NCBI GenBank assembly: GCA_022562375.1
Contig: JADFPK010000141.1
Location: 1 to 5,343, forward strand
Origin: Pseudomonadota bacterium
GTDB lineage: Bacteria > Pseudomonadota > Alphaproteobacteria > SMXQ01
Direction of reading: 5' to 3'
DNA: 5,343 nt
Positions 1 through 4,514 of this stretch are shown piece after piece. Under the pieces are notes generated by a model. The model was given only the letters and a program-made list of their open reading frames with translations, did not search any database and was not told where the DNA came from. How positions within the stretch are numbered: the stretch's first letter is position 1; each line of letters starts with the position of its first letter. The position numbers were made by a program, and so were the translations under genes.

Positions 1-424
1 AGGTCGGCGAAAACTGTCCCTTGGTCAGCCCATAGATCTCGTTATTGAACAGCAGGATCTGCAGATCGACATTGCGGCGCAGCACGTGCAGCATATGGTT
101 GCCGCCGATCGACAGCCCGTCGCCATCGCCGGTGACGACCCAGACGCTCAAGTCCGGATTGGCCAGCTTGATCCCGGTGGCGACCGCCGGGGCGCGGCCA
201 TGGATGGTGTGGAAGCCGTAACTCGAGACGTGATAGGGAAAGCGGGACGAACAGCCGATGCCGGAGACGAAGACGACATCGGACTTGGGGATGGCGATAT
301 CGGCCAGGGTCTTATAGACCGCCTTGAGGATGGCGTAATCACCGCAGCCGGGGCACCAGCGGACCTCCTGATCGGAGGCGAAGTCCTTCGGCGTCAAACT
401 TGGTTCCATTGTCTCGACCGTCAT
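1..424 (-). CDS. korB: 2-oxoglutarate/2-oxoacid:ferredoxin oxidoreductase beta subunit, partial (C-terminus off the left edge)
   Basis: Reading from the ATG at 424-422, 141 codons are visible before the window ends. The protein is the thiamine-diphosphate-binding beta subunit that, with KorA, oxidatively decarboxylates 2-oxoglutarate (or a related 2-oxoacid) to the acyl-CoA and reduces ferredoxin in the cytoplasm. Seen directly: [11 protein letters not shown] at residues 23-33 and [10 protein letters not shown] at 55-64, whose cysteines C24, C27 and C58 match the [4Fe-4S] ligands of the family; the ThDP/Mg motif [13 protein letters not shown] at 98-110 with the later NNEIYG at 127-132; and [10 protein letters not shown] at the edge. 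A fourth cluster cysteine expected further on is outside the window, as is about half of the usual length of 280-370 residues. The start is fixed by GGAGG five bases upstream. An in-frame Met at codon 6 lacks such a site. It follows korA by one base, so the two are co-translated. Preference for 2-oxoglutarate over pyruvate is inferred from overall resemblance. Confidence 0.95.
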   Translation of the reverse strand, partial: MTVETMEPSLTPKDFASDQEVRWCPGCGDYAILKAVYKTLADIAIPKSDVVFVSGIGCSSRFPYHVSSYGFHTIHGRAPAVATGIKLANPDLSVWVVTGDGDGLSIGGNHMLHVLRRNVDLQILLFNNEIYGLTKGQFSPT

Positions 425-425
425 C

Positions 426-2294
426 TCAACCTCCCAGTCGGAGGCGGATCGCCTCTTCGATGGCGCTGATCCTGAAGGGCTTGCCGGTGACGCTACTGAG
501 TCCTTCGGCGGGCACCAGGGTCTCGGCCCTCAGCAGGGTCAGCAATTGACCGGTATTCATCTCCGGCACCAGAACCTTGTCGAAGCCCCGGAGCAGACGC
601 ACCAGGTTGCGGGGCAACGGCCAGATGTGGCGGAGGTGGATGTGGGAGACCAGGTGCCCTTCCTCGCGCAGGTTGCCCACGGCGCGGCCGATGGGCCCGT
701 AGGTAGACCCCCAGCCGACGACGCAGAGCCGCCCGCTCTCCTCGCCCGCCTCCACCTTCTGGAGCGGTATATCGTCGGCGATGCCGGAGATCTTGGCGCC
801 GCGGGCGTCGGTCATGCGCTGGTGGTTGGCCGGGTCGTAGGAGATATTGCCGGTATCGTAATCCTTCTCGAGCGCGCCGATGCGGTGCTCCAACCCCGGC
901 GTGCCGGGGATCGCCCACGCCCGGCCCAGGGTCCGTTCGTCGCGAAGGTAGGGATGGAAGCCCTCGGGCTCGGTACGGAACTCGACCGGGAAGGGGGTCA
1001 GTTTGTCGATGTCCGGGATCAGCCACGGCTCGGCCGCGTTGGCGATATAGGTGTCCGCCAGCACGATCACCGGGGTCATGTATTTGGTGGCGATTCGCAC
1101 CGCCTCGATCGCCACCTCGAAGCAATCCGACGGCGAACGCGCCGCCAGCACCGCCAAGGGGCTGTCGCCGTTACGGCCAAAGACCGCCTGATAGAGATCC
1201 GATTGTTCGGTCTTGGTCGGCATGCCGGTGGAAGGCCCGGCGCGTTGGGAGTTGATCACCACCAGCGGCAACTCGGCGCTGATCGCCAGTCCCAGCGCCT
1301 CGGTCTTGAGCGCCATGCCCGGGCCCGAGCTCGACGTCACGCCGAGCGAGCCGGCGAAAGAGGCGCCGATGGCGGCGCAGATGGCGGCGATCTCGTCCTC
1401 CGCCTGGAAGGTGGTGACGCCGAAATGTTTCAGCCTGGCCAAGGCATGCAACACGTCCGAGGCCGGGGTGATGGGGTAGGAGCTGAAGACGAGATCGAGC
1501 CCGGCGAGGCGGGTCCCCGCCATCAGGCCCCAGGCCGTCGCCTCGGCGCCATGGACGGTACGGTACTCTCCCGGCGGGAAATGGGAGGGAGCGACATGGT
1601 AAGGCGTTATGCCGTCCGCCAATTCGGCGGTCTCGCCGAAGGCATGGCCGGCGTTCAGCGCGGCGATATTGGCGGCGGCGAGTTCGGGGTGGCTGGCGAA
1701 CCGCATGTTGAGCCAATCGATGGTCGGCTGCCGGTCGCGGTCGTACATCCAGTAGACCAGGCCGAGGGTCCACAAATTCTTGCAGCGCAGCGCGTCCTTC
1801 TTGTTCAGCCCGCTGTCCTTGACCGCCTCCAGCGTCAGCTTCGAAATGTCGATGGCGATGACGCGGAAATTGCTCAGCGTCCCGTCCTCGATCGGATTTC
1901 CCTCGAGCCCGGCCTTGCGCAGGTTCCTCTCCGCCAAACCGCCGGTATTGACGATCACCACGCCGCCCGGCTTGAGATCGGGGATTTCGACCGCCAACGC
2001 CGCCGCGTTCAGCGCGATGAGGGTGTCGGGCGCGTCGCCCGAGGTCTTGATATTGCGGGCGCCGAAATTGATCTGGAAGGCGGAAACACCGTAGGTGGTT
2101 CCGGCCGGCGCGCGGATCTCGGCGGGGAAATCGGGAAACGTGGCGAGGTCATTGCCGGCAAGCGCGGTGACATCGGTGAAGCGCCCTCCCGTCATCTGGA
2201 TGCCGTCACCGGAATCGCCGGAGAAACGGATGACGACGCTCTCCACCTCCTGGCGGGGAGGACGGGTCAAGTCTATCGCGGCATTTCCTGCCAT
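426..2294 (-). CDS. korA: 2-oxoglutarate/2-oxoacid:ferredoxin oxidoreductase alpha subunit (gamma-alpha fusion)
   Basis: This 622-residue protein joins the gamma domain and the alpha (pyrimidine-binding) domain of the 2-oxoacid:ferredoxin oxidoreductases, as in the KorA group with separate KorB. Gamma domain, about residues 18-215: [16 protein letters not shown] at 24-39, [13 protein letters not shown] at 53-65, and [10 protein letters not shown] at 69-78. Alpha domain, about 245-620: YPITPASD at 273-280, [19 protein letters not shown] at 297-315, [18 protein letters not shown] at 320-337, and [17 protein letters not shown] at 351-367, the substrate/CoA-side loop. Near the C-terminus are HIWPLP at 556-561 and PEMNTGQL at 577-584, typical of domain II. 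No ferredoxin-type cysteine cluster is present, so the single cluster should lie in KorB. The length is usual for the fused subunit. The start at 2294 has GGAGAG ten bases upstream. The gene lies about 300 bases downstream of the transporter and probably has its own promoter. Its start region is an imperfect duplicate of a sequence 34 bases upstream. The exact 2-oxoacid used cannot be told from the sequence. Confidence 0.95.
   Translation of the reverse strand: MAGNAAIDLTRPPRQEVESVVIRFSGDSGDGIQMTGGRFTDVTALAGNDLATFPDFPAEIRAPAGTTYGVSAFQINFGARNIKTSGDAPDTLIALNAAALAVEIPDLKPGGVVIVNTGGLAERNLRKAGLEGNPIEDGTLSNFRVIAIDISKLTLEAVKDSGLNKKDALRCKNLWTLGLVYWMYDRDRQPTIDWLNMRFASHPELAAANIAALNAGHAFGETAELADGITPYHVAPSHFPPGEYRTVHGAEATAWGLMAGTRLAGLDLVFSSYPITPASDVLHALARLKHFGVTTFQAEDEIAAICAAIGASFAGSLGVTSSSGPGMALKTEALGLAISAELPLVVINSQRAGPSTGMPTKTEQSDLYQAVFGRNGDSPLAVLAARSPSDCFEVAIEAVRIATKYMTPVIVLADTYIANAAEPWLIPDIDKLTPFPVEFRTEPEGFHPYLRDERTLGRAWAIPGTPGLEHRIGALEKDYDTGNISYDPANHQRMTDARGAKISGIADDIPLQKVEAGEESGRLCVVGWGSTYGPIGRAVGNLREEGHLVSHIHLRHIWPLPRNLVRLLRGFDKVLVPEMNTGQLLTLLRAETLVPAEGLSSVTGKPFRISAIEEAIRLRLGG
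430..434 (-). promoter_or_regulatory. korB Shine-Dalgarno inside the korA stop region
   Basis: On the minus strand GGAGG is followed by TTGAG and the korB ATG. The GGAGGTTGA string also encodes the last two glycines and the stop of KorA, so the korB ribosome-binding site is translated as part of korA. With only one base between the korA stop and the korB start, this is the arrangement expected for translational coupling that holds the two subunits at equal amounts. The site decides the korB start. Confidence 0.85.
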
Positions 2295-2343
2295 GGTCTT
2301 AGGACTCTCCGGCCGAACTCGCGTCCATGGTCCTCAACTCTCC
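2291..2343 (-). repeat. Duplicated ribosome-binding/start segment before korA
   Basis: Two copies of the layout GGAGAGT, short spacer, ACCATGG occur in tandem on the minus strand. The distal copy covers 2343-2325 with spacer TGAGG; the proximal copy covers 2310-2291 with spacer CCTAAG. The two ATGs are 34 bases apart, so they are in different frames. The proximal ATG starts KorA. The distal ATG opens a 9-codon frame, and it has the better Shine-Dalgarno (AAGGAGAG). The identity of both 7-base blocks is seen directly; origin by duplication is inference. Confidence 0.6.
2299..2328 (-). CDS. Possible 9-codon leader ORF upstream of korA
   Basis: The ATG at 2328-2326 opens the frame MDASSAGES and stops at TAA 2301-2299, four bases before the korA ATG. 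AAGGAGAG lies nine bases upstream of this start and is a stronger site than the one for korA itself, which sits inside this little frame. Ribosomes could terminate here and restart at korA, or the leader could set the korA translation rate. The peptide has no recognisable content or obvious regulatory residue run. That it is translated at all is inference. Confidence 0.3.
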   Translation of the reverse strand: MDASSAGES

Positions 2344-2364
2344 TTAAGCTAATAACTCGAACTT

Positions 2365-2401
2365 TCCTAACAGGTCCTAAACATACCGACGTGTTTTCAC
2401 G
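2365..2401. promoter_or_regulatory. Candidate operator cluster upstream of korA
   Basis: On the plus strand TCCTAA occurs at 2365-2370 and again at 2375-2380, exactly one helical turn apart. The perfect inverted repeat CGTG-TTTT-CACG follows at 2390-2401. All lie in the AT-rich island 70-110 bases before the korA start. Same-face repeats and a short palindrome are what a regulator site would look like, but I do not recognise the motif of any named regulator, and short repeats arise easily by chance. Confidence 0.25.
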
Positions 2402-2510
2402 GCAAGCCTGGGCGCGGACGAGACCCACCATTCGCCCCATCCGCCAAGACCCGGTCCGGTCGTCTGTTCAACGCAATCTGAGAGCTCGCTTCGTCCCTCG
2501 GCTTCAAGAT

Positions 2511-2527
2511 TGCCCAAAGGCTGGGCA
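2511..2527 (-). other. Small hairpin in the korA leader
   Basis: TGCCCA at 2511-2516 and TGGGCA at 2522-2527 form a perfect 6-bp stem with a 5-base loop. It has no T-run after it on the minus strand (the next bases are ATCTTG), so it does not look like an intrinsic terminator. It may be a leader structure if transcription starts at the TTGACA element, or it may be chance. Confidence 0.3.
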
Positions 2528-2545
2528 CGATCCACCGTTTCGTCG

Positions 2546-2562
2546 TTGTATAAGCTTGTATA
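2546..2562 (+). repeat. Tandem TTGTATA repeat with 10-base period
   Basis: TTGTATA occurs at 2546-2552 and 2556-2562, giving TTGTATAAGCTTGTATA, and an inverted TTGTAT half lies on the minus strand at 2587-2582. The block is AT-rich in a GC-rich window and overlaps the candidate -10 region, so a protein bound there would compete with RNA polymerase. No regulator is recognised. Confidence 0.35.
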
Positions 2563-2582
2563 TTGTCCCCGTCCACTGTCAA
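2555..2582 (-). promoter_or_regulatory. Candidate sigma-70-type promoter for korAB
   Basis: The minus strand has the perfect -35 consensus TTGACA at 2582-2577, then 16 bases, then TACAAG at 2560-2555, which matches 4 of 6 bases of TATAAT. It starts just after the transporter stop and points toward korA, so a transcript from here would carry a leader of about 250 bases. An alternative -10, TATACA, would leave only 14 bases of spacing. The -10 is weak, which is common in alphaproteobacterial promoters. No transcription start can be read from sequence alone. Confidence 0.35.
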
Positions 2583-2597
2583 TACAATCCATCGCGA

Positions 2598-3785
2598 TCA
2601 GTTCCTGAGACCGAACAACGGGCGCAGGCGCACGCCGGCCCAGGTGCCTGCCAGCGCACAGAGTATCCACAGCCATCCGTGCAGGCTGGTCGACGCCACG
2701 CCGGAGAAAAACGCCCCGATATTGCAGCCGAACGCAAGACGCGCGCCGTAACCCATGAGAATCCCGCCGATCACGGCGGCGGCGAGCGAAAGCAAAGGCA
2801 CCCCGACGGCGGGCCGGAACCGGCCGGCCAGTCCGGCGGCGGTCAAGGCGCCGATGATGATGCCGAAATTCATCACCGAGGTGACGTCATCGAAGACGCT
2901 GGCGCCGAGCGCGCCGGCTTGGAAGGGCGCGGTCCAGAACGGGCTGGTGGCGGGATCCCAGCCGAGCGCCGCCGCGGTCTTGGCCGCCCACAGCGTGAAG
3001 GCCCAGGTGATCGACCAGGGATGGCCGGCGACCACCAGGGTGGCCCAATTGAGCAGCGCCAAAATTCCGCCGCCAAGCAGCAGCGGCCAGGGGCCGCCGA
3101 GCATCTCCCGCCAACCGAATTCGCGGGCCCACAGCGGGCTTTGCGCGGCGCCGCGAGAGTAGGCGCGAAGACCGAGCCAGAGAGCGAGCAGCACCGCCAG
3201 CTGCAAGGCGATCGCCGGCCCCCAGCCGGTCTCCCGCGCCAGCGATATGGCGCCCCAATCCGGCAGGCCCGACCAGAAGGCAAGATCGAGGCTGCCCCAG
3301 AAGGCGCCGGCGCAAAAGGCGGCGAGAGTGGCCACCATGCGCACGCTGCCGCCGCCGACGGTATAGAGCGTGCCCGACCCGCAGCCGCCGGCGAGCTGCA
3401 TGCCGAGGCCGAAGAGGAAGCTTCCGACCGCCACCGACACACCGAGCGGCGCCACCGCGCCGACGACGCCTTGACCGAAGGCCTCGCCTTGGGCGAGGAC
3501 AGGGGCGAACAGCACCATGGCGACGGCGACCATGACCAACTGGGCGGTCACGCCGGCGACGTCACGGCCGAGGAAGAGCTTGCGGTAGGCGGAGGTGAAA
3601 CCGAAGGCGGCGTGATAGAGACTGACGCCGAGCAGCCCGCCGATGATGAAGAGCGCGGCTTGGCGCCAACCGTCGCCGCCAAGGTAGACGGCGCCGAGGG
3701 TGAGCGCCAGGAGCCCCGATCCGGCGACCAGGGGCTGGACCGGCGGACGCGCCGGCGCCGTCGCGCCCGCGAACGATGCGCTCAT
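2598..3785 (-). CDS. YeeE/YedE-family sulfur (thiosulfate-type) membrane transporter
   Basis: The 395-residue protein is very hydrophobic, with about nine to eleven likely membrane segments, for example around 20-36, 43-61, 80-98, 108-132, 149-170, 188-206, 233-253, 303-322, 328-345 and 368-388. The two family signatures are clear: GMQLAGGCGSGTLYTVGGG at 128-146 and GYGARLAFGCNIGAFFSG at 345-362, the glycine- and cysteine-rich repeats of the YeeE/YedE (sulf_transp) family. Other cysteines are C158 and C376. Characterised members such as the TsuA-type YeeE carry thiosulfate across the inner membrane through a path lined by conserved cysteines. The same function here is inferred from the motifs and from the neighbouring siroheme and sulfite reductase genes. 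The length is that of a complete two-repeat transporter rather than the half-size YeeE/YedE pairs. The start at 3785 has AAGGGG nine bases upstream, lying in a hairpin. It could instead move another sulfur or selenium species. Confidence 0.88.
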   Translation of the reverse strand: MSASFAGATAPARPPVQPLVAGSGLLALTLGAVYLGGDGWRQAALFIIGGLLGVSLYHAAFGFTSAYRKLFLGRDVAGVTAQLVMVAVAMVLFAPVLAQGEAFGQGVVGAVAPLGVSVAVGSFLFGLGMQLAGGCGSGTLYTVGGGSVRMVATLAAFCAGAFWGSLDLAFWSGLPDWGAISLARETGWGPAIALQLAVLLALWLGLRAYSRGAAQSPLWAREFGWREMLGGPWPLLLGGGILALLNWATLVVAGHPWSITWAFTLWAAKTAAALGWDPATSPFWTAPFQAGALGASVFDDVTSVMNFGIIIGALTAAGLAGRFRPAVGVPLLSLAAAVIGGILMGYGARLAFGCNIGAFFSGVASTSLHGWLWILCALAGTWAGVRLRPLFGLRN

Positions 3786-3847
3786 CCGCCCTGACCCCTT
3801 GGCGGCCCCAAGGAGGGTATCGGAATACGGCCGGTACTGACTTTCAT
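3782..3847 (-). CDS. Possible 21-codon leader ORF overlapping the transporter start
   Basis: ATG at 3847-3845 opens a 21-codon frame beginning MKVSTGRIPIPSLG. Its TGA at 3784-3782 overlaps the transporter ATG as ATGA, the classic overlap for translational coupling. It reads straight through the hairpin that covers the transporter ribosome-binding site, so translating it would open that hairpin. Against it: no good Shine-Dalgarno precedes its ATG, and the peptide has no cysteine or methionine run that would point to sulfur-sensing attenuation. It may be chance. Confidence 0.25.
   Translation of the reverse strand: MKVSTGRIPIPSLGPPRGQGG
3795..3815 (-). promoter_or_regulatory. Hairpin sequestering the transporter Shine-Dalgarno
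   Basis: In the minus-strand RNA, CUCCUUGG (3815-3808) can pair with CCAAGGGG (3802-3795) around the 5-base loop GGCCG. This makes an 8-bp stem with one G-U pair. The second arm holds AAGGGG, the only good ribosome-binding site of the transporter, and the first arm includes CCUCCUU with the base before it, the same sequence as the 16S rRNA anti-Shine-Dalgarno. No U-run follows, so it is not an intrinsic terminator. The pairing is seen directly; a regulatory role is inference. Confidence 0.5.
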
Positions 3848-3851
3848 CGGA

Positions 3852-3864
3852 GGATGACGCATCC
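3852..3864 (-). other. Small inverted repeat in the transporter leader
   Basis: GGATG-CGT-CATCC is a perfect 5-bp stem with a 3-base loop in the leader RNA. Its arms are the same two pentamers, in the opposite order, as the hairpin at 3913-3926, so arms of the two hairpins could swap partners. It is short and its significance is unproven. Confidence 0.3.
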
Positions 3865-3906
3865 GACGGCCTTGCAAATTCTCTCGGGCCCTTGCCCCTT
3901 GGCCAA

Positions 3907-3931
3907 CCCGATCATCCTATGGGATGCCGGG
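3907..3931 (-). terminator. Hairpin after the siroheme synthase gene, possible weak terminator
   Basis: Eleven bases after the siroheme synthase stop, the RNA can fold CCCG, one unpaired G, CATCC, loop CATA, GGATG, unpaired AU, CGGG. This gives nine base pairs with a small internal loop. The downstream bases are UUGGCC rather than a U-run, so if it ends transcription it does so poorly or with help. It could equally be the first stem of the transporter leader or an mRNA-stabilising 3' structure. Confidence 0.3.
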
Positions 3932-3942
3932 GGTGCTTTCGT

Positions 3943-4503
3943 TCAGCGCAGCCAGCCGCGCCGGGCGATCAGATCGTCGGTCAATCGCAGGAGCACCGGC
4001 GCATCGGCCCCCGAGGCCCGCCAGTTTTCGCGCCTTACCGCAAGCTCGTCAAGATGATCTTGCCACTCGCGCCCCAATTGGCGCTCGATGAACTGGCGGA
4101 TGCGCCGGGCGAGGCCGGGGCTCTTGCCATTGGTCGAGACGGTGATCATCAGATCGCCGCGCCGGGTTACCGACGGCAGGTGGAAATCGCACCAGGGCTT
4201 CTGGTCCTCGACATTGACCAAGATCCCCATGGCGCGGGCCGCCGCCGCCAGGGGCGCCGCGTCGCGCCGATCCAAACCGGCGATCAGCAGGAGCTTTACC
4301 TTGGCGAGTTCTTGCGCTTTCGGCAGCCGCCGGACGAGCCTGGCCCCGGCCAGGCGGGCGAGTTCCTCACCCGGCGCCTCGGCGAAGACGCCGACGTCCC
4401 CGGCGCCGGCGGCGTCGAGCCCCGCCAGGCGGCGCGCCGCGGCTTCGCCGTTGCCGACGAGGGCGACGCTGACGCGCCCGAGATCGAGCATGACGGGATA
4501 CAT
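3943..4503 (-). CDS. Siroheme synthase, CysG N-terminal/Met8-type precorrin-2 dehydrogenase and sirohydrochlorin ferrochelatase
   Basis: This 186-residue protein corresponds to the N-terminal half of CysG, without the C-terminal uroporphyrinogen methyltransferase. It should oxidise precorrin-2 with NAD and insert iron to give siroheme, the cofactor of the reductase encoded just upstream. Seen: MYPVMLDL at the start, the nucleotide-binding turn VALVGNGEAAARRL at 13-26 (GNG where many members have GGG), the central VKLLLIAG at 69-76, VNVED at 96-100 with D100 aligning to the catalytic Asp104 of CysG, then FHLPSVTRRGDLMITVSTNG at 107-126 and KSPGLARRIR. The start at 4503 is chosen because the family begins at this point. 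The frame stays open upstream to 4629, but that stretch is arginine-rich and overlaps the reductase. The ribosome-binding site is weak, and the start is 11 bases after the reductase stop, so coupling is likely. A separate CobA-type methyltransferase must make precorrin-2; it is not in the window. Confidence 0.92.
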   Translation of the reverse strand: MYPVMLDLGRVSVALVGNGEAAARRLAGLDAAGAGDVGVFAEAPGEELARLAGARLVRRLPKAQELAKVKLLLIAGLDRRDAAPLAAAARAMGILVNVEDQKPWCDFHLPSVTRRGDLMITVSTNGKSPGLARRIRQFIERQLGREWQDHLDELAVRRENWRASGADAPVLLRLTDDLIARRGWLR

Positions 4504-4514
4504 CGGCCGCCGGC

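Larger units (their letters stand above)
2295..2597. other. Non-coding gap between transporter and korA
   Basis: This gap of about 300 bases holds no recognisable gene. The stretch 2341-2400 is only 40% G+C (24 of 60 by count), well below the flanking genes, as expected just upstream of a gene start. It contains a TTGACA hexamer, two 10-bp-phased repeat pairs, an inverted repeat, a small hairpin and the duplicated korA start region, listed separately. I see no terminator with a T-run after the transporter, no tRNA and no insertion-sequence ends. A frame from 2592 to 2377 is open for 71 codons, but its third positions are only about half G+C, unlike the genes here. Confidence 0.7.

Noticed and set aside
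86..469. 127-codon plus-strand frame over the korB start
   Set aside because: It is antisense to korB, whose cluster and ThDP motifs are unmistakable; the product matches nothing.
2591..2598. ATCGCGAT palindrome at the transporter stop
   Set aside because: It is an isolated 8-mer with no second site or T-run; taken as chance.
546..3794. A 1082-codon open frame on the plus strand spanning korA, the gap and the transporter
   Set aside because: It is antisense to two well-supported genes, its product is arginine-, glycine- and alanine-rich with no recognisable domain, and long antisense frames are expected in GC-rich coding DNA.
3809..3817. AAGGAGGG on the plus strand as a ribosome-binding site for a rightward gene
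   Set aside because: No start codon at a proper distance leads to a credible protein; the string is better explained as the complement of the hairpin arm.
3899..3906. TTGGCCAA perfect 8-bp palindrome in the transporter leader, as a separate operator
   Set aside because: It is short, common in GC-rich DNA and overlaps the repeated CCAAGGGG block, which explains it as well.
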